Below are positions 52,762-63,514 of a stretch of DNA of 64,000 nt, one piece after another. The notes beneath the pieces were generated by a model. The model was not told the DNA's origin and did no database searches. It saw only the letters and a list, made by a program, of their open reading frames with translations. Origin of the DNA: Orientallactaga sibirica (taxonomy: Eukaryota; Chordata; Mammalia; Rodentia; Dipodidae). Within the stretch, counting starts at the first letter, position 1. Each line of letters begins with the position of its first letter. The DNA lies in contig JAEOAD010000040.1 of assembly GCA_036365145.1 (NCBI GenBank), positions 13,518,501 to 13,582,500 on the forward strand, read 5' to 3'. A program made the translations under genes and the position numbers.

Positions 52762-52995
52762 GATGTCAATTAAGTATCAATTAGGGTGGATCCAATTGGT
52801 TACTTTGAATGCATATGGGGGCTTCCAGTTGGCTGATGGGCTACACAGTGGACTAGTAACTTTGTGTGGGCTCTTGGCGATGTAAAGTAGGCATCAAGTT
52901 GGGATGGACTGGATTGGCTACTTGGAATGGATGTGGGGGGCTCATATCCTGATGAGTTAGACAAAGAATTGCATACTTTGTTTGAGTAGGCCAGC
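52762..52995. repeat. Diverged 117-bp tandem repeat, two units
   Basis: Unit 1 (52762-52878) and unit 2 (52879-52995) share gatgtMaaRtaRgYatcaa, ggatYSaattggYtacttKg, atRKgggggSt and actttgtKtg in the same order. Confidence 0.6.
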
Positions 52996-53047
52996 TGGCT
53001 TCCTGGTGAGTTAGCATAAGTCAGAGCTTTTTGAATTGTAGTTTTCA

Positions 53048-53250
53048 GGCCTGGAGAGATGGCTTAGCTGTTAAGGTGTTTGCCTGTGAAACCTAAGGAC
53101 CCAGGTTCAATTCCCCAGTACCCATATAAGCCAGTTGCAAGGTGGCATGTGAGTCTGGAGTTCGTTTGCAATGGCTAGAGGCCCTGGCCTGCTCCATTCT
53201 CTATCTGCTTCTCCCTCTCTCTGACTCTTTCTCAAATAAATAATTTTTTT
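53048..53250 (+). repeat. tRNA-derived SINE
   Basis: Complete; tgaattgtagttttcag before and tgaattgtagctctcag after it give a diverged 17-bp duplication. Confidence 0.92.
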
Positions 53251-53291
53251 AAAAAAGAAATGAATTGTAGCTCTCAGACTTTGCTTTCTGG

Positions 53292-53428
53292 ACTTTTTTT
53301 TTTTTTTTTTTTTTGAGGTAGGGTCTCATTCTAGCCCAGGCTTACCTGGAATTCACCCTATAGTCTCAGGTTGGCCTCAAACTGCCTCCCAAGTGCTGGG
53401 ATTAAAAGTGTGCACCACCATGCCTGGC
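53292..53428 (-). repeat. B1-like SINE with internal deletion
   Basis: The cacggcgatcctcctacctc block is missing (caaactgcctcccaagtgct). Confidence 0.88.
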
Positions 53429-53754
53429 TCTTTCTGAACTTTTTTGAGCTACCAAACTATACGGATATCTGTTCATTCTTTTTGGGCCTGTAACTCTGAC
53501 TAGCAGCCTCCAAAACGGGGGCTACTTTACTTCTAATGTCTGTCAATAGGAGTTGAGTAGATGTGTGCTTTGAAACAAAGGAGAAGCTCGGAGGAAAAGG
53601 TCAGGGTCACAGCTGTAGATATGGAAATCACTCCAAGAATTTCAGAAGAAATGAGCATTCTCGGTAATTGTTAAAATTCCTGTAGAAAGCAGCTTGCAAG
53701 CTGGTGATGCTAACTGCGAACACTTAATAATACTTTTAATTATAATGTCCTCTT

Positions 53755-53885
53755 TGAAGTGTTTTACATGTTAACTTATTTAAGTCTGAACCATCTGACG
53801 TAGGTACAGTTATGTCCATTTCATAGAGGATACGAGTGCAGAGAATTCAACTTAAGTTGCTCAAAATCTTACTGTTAATAAATAC
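53755..53885 (-). mobile_element. MIR relic
   Basis: gtgttttacatgttaactta, atctgacgtaggtacagtta and catttcatagaggatacgag are the reversed MIR 3' half. Confidence 0.75.
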
Positions 53886-53909
53886 CATAGTCCTATCAAG
53901 AAAAATGTG

Positions 53910-54055
53910 ATCTGGGCATGGTGGTGCATGCCTTTAATCTCAGCACTAGTGAAGCTGAGGCAATAGGATCACTGTGAGTTCAAGGCCAGCCTGAGACTAA
54001 TAGTGAATTCCAGGTCAGCCTGGACTAGAGTGAGACCCTTGAGAAACCAAGAGAG
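53910..54055 (+). repeat. B1-like SINE with (GA)n tail
   Basis: ctgggcatggtggtgcatgc to gagaaaccaagagagagag. Confidence 0.88.
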
Positions 54056-54074
54056 AGAGAGAGAGAGAGAGAAA

Positions 54075-54410
54075 GGTGAGTGAGCTGGGGAGATGACTCA
54101 GAGGATAGTGCTTCCCATGCAAGTATGAATACCTGAATTTGGATCCCCAGGCCTCACGCAAAAGCTGGAAGCTGTGGTGGACTTCTATAATCCCAGCATA
54201 CCTATGTCAAGGCAGGAGGCAGAGACAAGCGAACTTCTTGGAAGCTTACAGTCCAGCTAACCTGGCCAACAGAACAGTGAACAACGAGAGACTTTGCTTC
54301 TAACAAGGTTGAAGGTGAAGACGTGTGTGAAAATTGTCCTCTGACCTCCCCATGCATGCACTGTGGCGTGTGTACCCTCACGCTTACACAATGAGCGCCC
54401 CCCCCAACAC
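54075..54410 (+). repeat. B4-type SINE
   Basis: ID-type head gagctggggagatgactcag, a B1-derived middle (ataatcccagcatacctatg) and the ctctgacctccccatgcatg tail typical of B4. Confidence 0.7.
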
Positions 54411-54417
54411 ACACACA

Positions 54418-54775
54418 GAGCTGGAGAGATAGCTCAGGTGGTAAAGTGATTGCCATGGCAGCATGAAGATGTGAGTTTGGTCTCAAGAGCCCACACGGAA
54501 ATGCTGGGTGTTGTGGAACTCACCTGTAATCCCAGCACTGGGGAGGTAGAGACAGGAGGATTGTTGGAGCTTGCTGGCCAGGCAGTCTAGTCTAATCAAA
54601 GAGTGCTAGGTCAATGAGAGACTTTGTCACAAATAAAGATGGATGGCATTCCTAAGGAATGGCACCCGAAGTTGTTTTCTGGCCTTCACATACACACATG
54701 TTCATGCATACCCACACACACATGTGCACCTGCATCCATACAAACTTATTGACATACATACACAGACATTAAAAA
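54418..54775 (+). repeat. B4-type SINE (best copy)
   Basis: Order kept: ID head gagctggagagatagctcag, B1 part acctgtaatcccagcactgg, ttgctggccaggcagtctag, tggcacccgaagttgttttc and an (AC)-rich tail. Directly follows the first B4. Confidence 0.8.
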
Positions 54776-54785
54776 AAGAGAACTT

Positions 54786-55003
54786 GGGCTGGAGAGATGG
54801 CTTAGCGGTTAAGGCACTTGCCTGCAAAGCCTAAGGACCCATGTTCGACTCTCCAGATCCCCTGAAGCCAGACACACAAAGGTGAGGCAAGCCCAAGGTC
54901 GCACGTGCCTAGTAGGTGGTGCAAGCGTCTGGAGTTAGATTTCAGTGGCTAAGGCCCTGGCATGTCAATTCTTTCTCCCTCTCTCTGTCTCTCTCTCAAA
55001 AAA

Positions 55004-55020
<17 letters not shown>
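54786..55020 (+). repeat. tRNA-derived SINE, long variant, A23 tail
   Basis: Near-consensus head and inserted block gaggcaagcccaaggtcgca; pure A tail instead of (AAAT)n. Confidence 0.9.
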
Positions 55021-55034
<14 letters not shown>

Positions 55035-55049
55035 GAGAAATTGTGTGCA

Positions 55050-55137
55050 GGGCTGGAGATATAATTCGGTGGATGAGGGTGTGTTTACCATGTGTGGATT
55101 CCCGAGTTCAATCCCTAGCATCAAAGCAACAAAAACA
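55050..55137 (+). repeat. ID-like element
   Basis: gggctggagatataattcgg, gttcaatccctagcatc, short A-rich tail. Confidence 0.75.
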
Positions 55138-55307
55138 TATAGCACAACAAGCACAAATGATTAAGGTGTAAAACTGAATTCACTGGAGTTGAAGAGGCCA
55201 GTGGAGCCCTTGGTATCTTTTGAGGGACTGCTATGACATGAAGGCTGTGCCTGTTGCACTAATGAAAGGATGTCCAGCAAGTTATACTAAGGTTCTGCTC
55301 TTTTTTT

Positions 55308-55484
55308 TTAACCCGTTTTTTTTCTTTGTTTGTTTGTTTTTTGTTTTTGTGAAGTCAGGTCTCCCTCTAGCCCAGGCTGACCTAGAATTCACTATGTAGT
55401 CTCAGGGTGGCCTCGAACTCATGGCGATCCTCCTACCTCTGCCTCCCGAATACTGGGATTAAAAATGAACGCCACCATGCCTGG
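55308..55484 (-). repeat. B1-like SINE
   Basis: Near-consensus with (TTTG)n reversed tail. Confidence 0.92.
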
Positions 55485-55570
55485 CTATGGTACTATTCTT
55501 GAATGCTGGGACAAACACCCATGAAGTTGACTATTCCCCAAGATGGTGCTTCTTTAGAAGGAGAAAATCT

Positions 55571-55762
55571 GGGCTGGAGAGATGGCTCAGCAGTTAAGGT
55601 GCTTGCCTACAAAGTCTGAGGGCCTGAGTTTGATTCCCCAGTACCCATGTAAAGCCAGATGCAAAAGGTGGCATATGCATCTGGAGTTCATTTGCAGTGG
55701 CTGGTGCACCAATTCTAGCTGCCTTTCTCTCACTCTCAAATAAATAAATAAATCATTAAAAA
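55571..55762 (+). repeat. tRNA-derived SINE
   Basis: Head consensus; aggccctggc is deleted (cagtggctggtgcaccaatt). Confidence 0.9.
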
Positions 55763-56205
55763 AAGAAAGATAATTCTGAAGCATGTTCCACTTTACATTT
55801 ATTCAATAAGTTATGCCAGCAATCATTCCTAGAACTTTTTGATAACATATGTCCCAACTTTCATCTATTAAGAATAATCCATTTTTCCCACCCTCCCACT
55901 CTCAACCCTAACAGTAGCATATGTCACAGGGTTTATTTAATTGTTGTTTTTGAAATTCATAGAAAAAGTTTTATTTTCAAGAACTTTTAGGTACATAGGA
56001 AATGATCAGAAGCATAAAGAGCTCCCGTATACTTCCTGCCCTCCATTCCCTATTATTAACATCATAGATTGGAGTGGATTTTTTGTTATGATTGTCGAAT
56101 AAATATTAACCTAATTAGAATTCACAGCTTATAATTAATTAAAATTAATCTCTAAAATGAATAGGATTAATTATAATCCATCATTTATGTTTGTGCTTTC
56201 AAAAA

Positions 56206-56256
56206 TATTTAATTAATTAATTTATTTGAGAGATAGAAATGGACAAAAAGAGGCAG

Positions 56257-56309
<53 letters not shown>

Positions 56310-56484
56310 CATGAGCATGCCAGGACCTCTAACCACTGCAAACTCCAGATGCATGCACCACCTTGAGCATCTGGCTGATCTGGAATTCACTATGTAGTCT
56401 CAGCGTGGCCTCAAACTCACAGCAATCCTCCTACCTCTTGCCTTCCAAGCGCTGGGACTAAAGGCATATACCACCACACCCGGC
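56206..56484 (-). repeat. Chimeric SINE: tRNA-SINE tail half fused to B1 head half
   Basis: tRNA-SINE from 56206 (with (GT)n at 56259-56294 inside its GA region) to catctggctga, then B1 from tctggaattcactatgtag to ccaccacacccggc. The fusion is at ctggctgatctgg near 56370-56382. Confidence 0.75.
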
Positions 56485-56611
56485 ATGAGAGTGGTACACA
56501 CTTGAAATGGTTCCATTTTATTCTCAGTTGCACAGTTCTTACATTATTGTGGCAAAGTACCCTCTCTCTTTCAAGGTTTCAGAAGGCCCCATTCCTGCTT
56601 GGTTGAAAATC

Positions 56612-56761
56612 TTCCTTCCCAGCACTTGCGAGGCCAGAGGTAAGAGGATCACTGTGAGTTCAAGGCCACCCTGAGACTACTGAGTGAATTCCAGGTTAGC
56701 CTGGGCTAGAGAGAGACCCTACCTCAAAAAACCAAAATAAATAAATAAATAAAAATAAAAT
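56612..56761 (+). repeat. B1-like SINE, 5' truncated
   Basis: Starts at cccagcacttgcgaggccag; tail (AAAT)n. Confidence 0.88.
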
Positions 56762-57465
56762 TTGCCCTGACCTTTACTGTAGACATTCGCCGTAACCTCT
56801 AGTAACCGCCATGCTATATACAGCCTGAAACCTCTTTCTTTCCACCTCCCTCTTGCTCCATGCCAGGCAAGGAGTACTTGCTCAGCTGGGAGACATGAAC
56901 AAATCTGCCAGTGAACTAGACAAAAGATCATATAGAAAGATCCACGCACGCAAAACCTGGACTTCTCTTTCTACTTTAGCTCTGCACTAAAGTATTTCCA
57001 GTCTTTTTTTTTTTTTTCCTCTCAAGTGCAATGAATAAAGTGTGATGTGAGCGGTAGAATGCGTGGTCTGGCATTTTTGCTCCAGCTGCTAAATCCCACA
57101 GTCGTTTCCGTTTGAACTGGAAGATCAGGAGATAGGTGGTGTGGTGAACTGTGATTGGAAAGTTATCACCATAGTGTTCAAGTTTCAATGTGTGGATTGA
57201 AGATTCGGGAAGGTTGTTTGATGATGATTTCCTTTCTCAGCCCCAGACAGCAAGTCAGATGAGCTGAAGCAGGGAGAGAGGAGTTGGGGAGGTATGTGGA
57301 GGGTCTTAAATGCAGTCAGAGAAGAAAGACAAATCACATAGCAGCATGTTCTTAGACTAAAAACAATGTAAACAGAAGCTAGAAGTCAATGGAATCCCAT
57401 TTCAAAGTAGTAAGGCAAAGCCAGTATTAAGTAGACTTTATATCATTTAAGAATAGTAATTGAAA

Positions 57466-57603
57466 GCCTGGCATGGTGGTGCATGCATTTAATCCCAGCA
57501 CTTGTGAGGCAGAGGTAAGAGGATCACTGTGAGTTCATGGCCACCCTGAGACTACAGAATGAATTCCAGGTTAGCCTGGGCTAGAGAGGGAGGCCCTACC
57601 TTG

Positions 57604-57639
<36 letters not shown>
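57466..57639 (+). repeat. B1-like SINE with A36 tail
   Basis: Complete; the long pure A tail suggests a young insertion. agtaattgaaa before and agtaattgagc after it give the duplication agtaattga. Confidence 0.92.
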
Positions 57640-57643
<4 letters not shown>

Positions 57644-57647
57644 TTGA

Positions 57648-57820
57648 GCCAGGTGTGGTGGTTAATGCCTTTAATTCCAGCATTTGAGAGACAGAGGATC
57701 TCCTTGAGTTTGAGGCCAGCCTGAATACATAGTGAATTCCAGGTAAGTCTGGGCTACTGTGAGACCCTACATTGAAAAACCAAACCAAAACAAAACAAAA
57801 ACAAACAAACAAACAAAAAG
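57648..57820 (+). repeat. B1-like SINE, diverged
   Basis: Follows the previous B1; tail is mixed caaaacaaaac and caaacaaacaaac. Confidence 0.85.
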
Positions 57821-58082
57821 CTGAGGCCTTTAGGACCACACAATGAATACCAATAGCTCCATCAAGGAAGACCCTTAGAATGAGGGAGAGGGAGAGGTGA
57901 TATAAGAGCACAAGTTTCTTTTTATTAAATAATCAATAATTTTTTAAACATAAAAAAGCTGAAATTCAACTTACCCAAGTTCTTTTAGAATAAACATACT
58001 TAAGCATGACCTTCAGAAAGAAGGAAACAGAGTTTCAGACTGGCTTCAAACTTGCAGTCTCTTTAAAAAATATTTTTAGGAG

Positions 58083-58240
58083 CCGGGTGTGGTGGCACAA
58101 GTCTTTAATCCCAGCACTCGGGAGGCAAAGGTAGGAGGATTGCTGTGAGTTCAAGGCCACCCTGAGACAACATAGTGAATTCCAGGTCAGCCTGGGTCAG
58201 AGTAAGACCCTAAAAAAAAAAAAAAAAAAAAAAAAAATTT
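58083..58240 (+). repeat. B1-like SINE
   Basis: gccgggtgtggtggcacaag to gtaagaccct; ends in A26 T8. Confidence 0.92.
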
Positions 58241-58246
58241 TTTTTA

Positions 58247-58457
58247 GGGCTGGAGAGGTGGCTCAATGGTTAAGGCACACGCCTGTGAAGCCTAGGGAAC
58301 CAGGTTTGAGTCTCCAGGTCCCACATAAGCCAGATGCACATGGTGGAACATGTGCCTAGAGTTCGTTTGCAGTGGCTAAAGGCCCTGGTGCACCCATTCT
58401 CACTCTCCCTTTCTCCTTCTCTCCATCTCTTTGTCTCTAATAAATAAAAATAAAAAG
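58247..58457 (+). repeat. tRNA-derived SINE
   Basis: Complete, starting directly after the B1 tail. Confidence 0.9.
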
Positions 58458-58489
58458 TATCTTTCAAATACTTTTACTCATAATAGGAG

Positions 58490-58645
58490 GAAAAGATGAT
58501 GACATCAAAATAAAAGACAGACTAATTGAGAGGGGGAGGGGATGCTGGAGGGTGGATTTGTGAGGGAGATAGTTGGGGTTAGGAGGAATTTATCATGGTT
58601 TATTGTCTATAAGTACAGAAGCTATCAATAAAAAGTTTTAAAAAT
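58490..58645 (+). mobile_element. L1 3' end fragment
   Basis: gagagggggaggggatgctg and atcaataaaaagttttaaaa resemble rodent L1 3' ends with a G-rich run; no coding part. Confidence 0.5.
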
Positions 58646-58652
58646 GTAATTT

Positions 58653-58926
58653 AAGCCAGGCATGGTGATGATTGCCTTTAATCTGAGCACTGGGGAGGTA
58701 GAGATAGGAGGATCAAAGTGAGTTTGAGGCCACTCTGAATCGACATAGTGAGTTCCAGGTTAGCCTGGGCTAGAGCGAGACCCTGCCTTGAAAATATCCA
58801 CCTCCCCAACACACACAATGCCATTTAATCTGGGCGTGGTGGCGCACACACATCCTAGCACTCAACAGTTAACACAGGAGGATTGCCATATAGGTTTGAG
58901 ACCAGTTCAGGCCACCCTGACTCAAA
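58653..58926 (+). repeat. Two B1-like SINEs, second shortened
   Basis: 58653-58800 complete; 58829-58926 has a young head (tctgggcgtggtggcgcaca) but a scrambled middle. Confidence 0.8.
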
Positions 58927-58927
58927 A

Positions 58928-59033
58928 AAGGAGGAGGAGGAGGAGGAGGAGGAGGAGGAGGAGGAAGAGGAGGAAAAGATGGAGAAAGAGAAGAAGTGGA
59001 TGAGGAGGAGGAGGAGGAGGAAAGAGAAGATAA
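58928..59033. repeat. (AGG)n polypurine tract
   Basis: About 14 GGA units, then mixed GA-rich sequence. Confidence 0.93.
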
Positions 59034-59055
59034 CAAAAACTAAAATAAACTTTAT

Positions 59056-59145
59056 GAGCTGGGGTAGATCTCATTTGTAGAGCGTGTGTCTAGCACAGGA
59101 GACAGTTGGGTTCCATCTCCAGCAATGCACACACACAAAACACAA
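59056..59145 (+). repeat. ID-like element
   Basis: gagctggggtagatctcatt, gggttccatctccagcaatg, (AC)n tail. Confidence 0.75.
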
Positions 59146-59160
59146 TTTAAATGGTGACTC

Positions 59161-59335
59161 AGGGGCTGGACAGATAGCTTAGCTCTTAAAGGTGCTTGCT
59201 TGCAAAGCCTGACAACCTGGGTTTGATTCTCCAGTACCCACCTAAAGTCAGACGCACAAAGTGGTGCGTGTGTCTGGAGTTTGTTTGCAGTGGTAGGAGG
59301 TCCAGGCATGCCCATTCTCTCAAATAAATATTTTA
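59161..59335 (+). repeat. tRNA-derived SINE
   Basis: Complete head; short CT part; tail joins an opposite-strand copy. Confidence 0.9.
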
Positions 59336-59345
59336 AAAAATAAAA

Positions 59346-59750
59346 TAATATTTTTATTTATTTCTAAGAAGGAGAGACAGAGAGGGAGAGAGAGAGAGAC
59401 TGAGAGAGAGGAGAAAGAGAATGAACATGCCAGGGCCTCTTACTGCTGTCCCAAACTCCAGAAGCATGCACCACTCTGTGTGTCTGGCTTTGTGTGAGTT
59501 CTGGGGAACTGAATCCTAGTTGACAGGCTATTCAAGCAAGCTCCTTTTTTTGGGGGGGGGGTGAGGGGTTTTCCAAGGTAGGGTCTCACTCTAGCTCAGG
59601 CTGACCTGGAATTCACTCTGTAGTCTCAGGGTGGCCTTGAACTCACAGCGATCCTCCTACCTCTGCCTTCCGAGTGCTGGGATTAAAGGCGTGCGCCACC
59701 ACGCGCAGCTCAAGCAAGCTCCTTGAACTGCTGAGCCATCTCCCCCGCCC
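59346..59750 (-). repeat. tRNA-derived SINE split by a nested B1
   Basis: Outer copy 59346-59546 plus 59725-59750; it resumes with gaactgctgagccatctccc. Confidence 0.9.
59547..59709 (-). repeat. B1-like SINE nested in a tRNA-SINE
   Basis: Flanked by a perfect 15-bp duplication tcaagcaagctcctt (59532-59546 and 59710-59724). Near-consensus. Confidence 0.95.
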
Positions 59751-59832
59751 ACTTGCAGTCCACTTGCTTCAGCCTCTCAGGTGTTACTGTATTGCTATGC
59801 TCAGCTTCCTCCTACATTTTTTATTTTACATA

Positions 59833-60057
59833 TATTTTTAAATTTTTATTTATTTATTTGAGAGAGAGAAAGAGGGAGACAGAGAGAGAGAGAGAGAGGG
59901 AATGGGTGCACCAAGGCCTCCAGCCACTGAACAAACTCCAGATGCATGTGCCACCTTGTGCATCTGGCTTACATGGGTACTGGGGAATCAAGTCTCGAAC
60001 TGGGGTCCTTGGGCTTCACAGGCAAGTGCTTAACCACCAAGCCATCTCTCCAGCCCC
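59833..60057 (-). repeat. tRNA-derived SINE
   Basis: First of three consecutive minus-strand copies; complete. Confidence 0.9.
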
Positions 60058-60061
60058 TATT

Positions 60062-60258
60062 TTAAATATTTTTATTCAATTGTTTGCAAGCAGAGAGTGA
60101 GGGAGGAGAAAGGGAGAATAGAGAGAGAAGAGGGAGAGAATGGGCATGCCAGAGCTTCCTGCCACTGCAAATGAACTTCAGAAGCATGGCGCCACTCCAT
60201 GCATGTGGCTTTATGTGGGTACTGGGGAATTGAACCTGGGGCATTAGACTCTGCAGTT
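60062..60258 (-). repeat. tRNA-derived SINE, head missing
   Basis: Stops at gactctgcagttc where the T-run of the next copy begins, so it was truncated or interrupted. Confidence 0.85.
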
Positions 60259-60259
60259 C

Positions 60260-60507
60260 TTTTTTTTTTTTTTTTATTTTTATTTTTAAAAAAATTATTT
60301 ATTTACTTATTAAAGGGAGGGGGAGAGAGAGAGAGAGAGAGAAAGAGACAATGGGCGTGCCAGGGTCTCTAGCCACTGCAACTGAACTCCAGGTGCATGT
60401 GCCACCCTATGCATCTGGCTTACGTGGGTCCTGGAGAATCAAGCCTTGAACCAGGGGCCTTAGGCCTCACAGGAATGCGTTTAACCACTAAGCCATCTCT
60501 CCAGCCC
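60260..60507 (-). repeat. tRNA-derived SINE
   Basis: Complete, with a T-rich reversed tail and a GA run. Confidence 0.9.
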
Positions 60508-60699
60508 TCCTTCCTCCTACTCTTAACTGTGTCCATGTCATTCCTCTTACCCTGGATCTGCACTGCTCAACCTCCACGTCATGTGCCTGACTTGCTGCGT
60601 ACATATCTACATGCCATTCTCTTCTGCTTTGGGGTGCACACTCAAGTCCACAGAAAAAGAGTACCACTGTCACCCTTGCATTTCCCTCCTTGCTGTTCC

Positions 60700-60850
60700 C
60701 CACGTCACTTGCCACTTTCTGACCTGCCTTGTAGTTCTTACCCATTTACTGTTTGTCTCTGCTCACTAGAACAAATGCAGTGCATCAGGGACCGTTTGTT
60801 CCCTGCTGTATTGTGAGCACCAGCAGCGGAGCCTTTACATCGGTTCTCCA
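60700..60850 (+). mobile_element. L2 (LINE-2) 3' end relic
   Basis: actgtttgtctctgctcact, catcagggaccgtttgttcc and ctgctgtattgtgagcacca follow the L2 terminus. Confidence 0.6.
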
Positions 60851-61345
60851 TGAACGAATCGGCCCCTGGACATTGCATACGTAAGCGGAGGAAACGTAAG
60901 TCAGCGTATGTGCATTGCAGATTAATAAGACCTGAATAAACATTTGTCTGTTGTTTTTGTTATGATTACTATTTTAATAACCACACGTGCCAGTCAGCAT
61001 TCATTGGTTCGTCAGCTCATTATTTTCTATGGTAAATGGGATTGATGACCCATTATTTTATTTAGGTTAATGACAAAACATGACACGAGTAATGGATAAA
61101 ACATGAGGAACTGGGACAATGGAGAGGAAGAGCGTGGGAGTTGAACTTTCCTTCCTCTATGGCTTACATCATTCAAAAAATCACTTCATGGATTTGCTTC
61201 CTATTCTCCTTGGTGTACTTAAATTCACATAACACAGAACGCCATTTCCTAAGCTAAATCTACATTTCCATGTGGCACACCAAAGATGATCTTCTGTGAG
61301 AGAACGTGTGGGCCATATGCATTGTGCACTAGAAAATGATTAAGC

Positions 61346-61575
61346 TTGGGCGGGAGAGATGGCTTAGCGGTTAAAGAGCTTCCCTGTGAAGCCTAAGGAC
61401 CCTGGTGTGAGGTTCGATTCCCCAGTACCCACTTAAGCCAGATGCACAAGGGGGCACATGCATCTGGAGTTCATTTGCAGTGGCTGGAGGCCCTGGTGCG
61501 CCCATTCTCTCTCCCTCTCTGCCTCTCTCTCTGTGTGTGTCTGTTGCTAATAAATAAATAAATAATAAACAAATT
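61346..61575 (+). repeat. tRNA-derived SINE
   Basis: Near-consensus with an insertion at the B box (ggtgtgaggttcgattcc); (AAAT)n tail. gaaaatgattaagcttg before and gaaattgattaggcttg after it give a diverged duplication. Confidence 0.92.
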
Positions 61576-61951
61576 AAAAAAGAAATTGATTAGGCTTGAT
61601 TAATGCCTTATAAAAACATCTTCACAAAATGAGTGAGAATACTTTCAACCACTTTCTCTCTTGTAATTAACTGCCAGTGTTATGCTGTTTCAACCAAAGC
61701 CTCATCATTTTATGCAACAGATTATATTTCACAATCAGGAGTAGTGACTGTTTGAATTTTCTGTTAACAATGTCCTTAGCTATAAAAGGTATTTGGTGTA
61801 AAAGTTCTACTCATTTTTGCTATTGTGTTTTCCTGGATTTCTGTACATGGTCACCAGACAATGGAAAGATGGAGAAGTTTCCTGAGGTATAGATTCCTCT
61901 GCAGAATGACCCTCCTTCATTCAACAAATATTTATTAATATTTTAATTTTT

Positions 61952-62178
61952 TGCTTAATTTTTGTTTATTTGAGAGCGTCAGACAGAGAGAGAAAGAGGC
62001 AGACAGAGAAAGAGAGAGAGAGAATGGGTGCATCAGGACTTCCAGCCACTGCAAAGAACTCCAGACGCATGTGCCACCTTGAGCATATGGCTTACGTGGG
62101 TCCTAGGGAATCGAGCCTCGAACCCAGGTTCTTAGGCTTCACAGGCAAGCACTTAACCGCTAAGCCATCTCTCCAGCC
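61952..62178 (-). repeat. tRNA-derived SINE
   Basis: Complete; caacaaatatttatt before and tgacaaatatttatt after it give the duplication acaaatatttatt. Confidence 0.92.
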
Positions 62179-62199
62179 TGACAAATATTTATTCAAAGC

Positions 62200-62346
62200 T
62201 GGGCGTGGTGGCGCACACCTTTAATCCCAGCACTCGGGTGGCAGAGGTAGGAGGATCGCCAAGAGTTCGAGGCCACCCTGAGACTACATAGTTAATTCCA
62301 GGTCAGCCTGGACCAGAGTGAGACCCTACCTCGAAAAACCAAAATA
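62200..62346 (+). repeat. B1-like SINE with 13-bp target duplication
   Basis: Close to the local B1 consensus throughout. Flanked by atttattcaaagc at 62187-62199 and 62347-62359, so it is probably among the youngest insertions. Confidence 0.95.
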
Positions 62347-62682
62347 ATTTATTCAAAGCCTTGCATGTGCTAAATATATTGTGAGGAGTTGGACCTTCAA
62401 AGAGCCAGACCCTTCTGCAAGGAGCTCCATGACAAAACTGAAATGTCTTTCTCGTCTTGCTATGTGGCGGAACTGGACCATGCTCCGAAAATACCCAGGC
62501 CGGGCTGCAAGTCACTGGTCCCAAACTCAGCCCTCTTTTTCTTGATTGAAGTGTATTTGCGGCAGTAGTTCAGAGAGCAAAGGTTCATGATACGAGTGTC
62601 ATGACTCAAACCCAGATGTTGTAGATTTTGGTTATTAAAAATCCCCGAGGACATCATATGTTCTTATCTATTTGAAGAATAT

Positions 62683-62803
62683 TTTTGGAGACAGGGTCTC
62701 ATGTAGCCCAGGAGCCTAGTTCTCTAGCTCTGACTGCAGATCCTTGTGCTTCTTCCTCTTGAGTGCTGGGATTAATTACAGCTGTGCATCACCACGCCTA
62801 GCC
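62683..62803 (-). repeat. Old B1-like SINE
   Basis: gagacagggtctcatgtagc to gctgtgcatcaccacgccta; ancestral form. Confidence 0.65.
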
Positions 62804-62805
62804 AA

Positions 62806-62841
62806 TCTCCCCCTCCCTCCCTCCCTCCCTCCTTTCTTTTC

Positions 62842-62901
<60 letters not shown>

Positions 62902-62958
62902 TCCTTCCTTCCCTCCTTCCTCCCTCCACCTCTCCTTCCCTCCCTCCTTCTCTCTCTC

Positions 62959-63021
<63 letters not shown>

Positions 63022-63325
63022 TCCTTCCCCCTCCCTCCACCTCTCCTTCCCTCCTCCTTTCTTTCCTCTTTCTTTCTTTCTCCCTTCTTTCTTTCTTTCT
63101 TTCTTTCTTTCTTTCCTTTTCTTTCTTTCTTCTTCCTCCCTTCCTCCCTTCCTCCATCTCTCCTTCCTCCCTTTTCCCTTCCTCCCTTCCTTCCTTCCTC
63201 CCTCCTCCCTCCTCCTCCCTTCCTCCCTTCCTTCCTTCCTTCCTTCCTCCCTTTCCTTCCTTCCTTCCTTCCTTCCTTCCTTCCTTCCTTCCTTCCTTCC
63301 TTCCTTCCTTCCTTCCTTCCTTCCT
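62806..63325. repeat. Polypyrimidine tract, about 520 bp
   Basis: Blocks of (CTTT)n, (CCTT)n and CCCTCC repeats on plus with only three or so A interruptions (in ctccacctc and ctccatctc) and no G until about 63326. Confidence 0.96.
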
Positions 63326-63514
63326 GTCTTCCTTTCCAGTGAAGCAGTAATCTTGTCTTATTTTTCCTGGGAAAGGTCAGTGGGTCTGTAAAGTATGGCA
63401 GTGTGGCCTGGGATATCCAACACTTTGAAGACCACTGGGTGCTCACATAGATAACCATGAACAAGCCATTCGGAGTCACAGTTTCCCGTGTACAAGAAGG
63501 GAGGTTGGACTACA

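Noticed and set aside
62744..63479. Long frames of Ser/Phe/Leu or Lys/Glu/Arg repeats
   Set aside because: Both strands of the polypyrimidine tract are open in several frames; no gene features.
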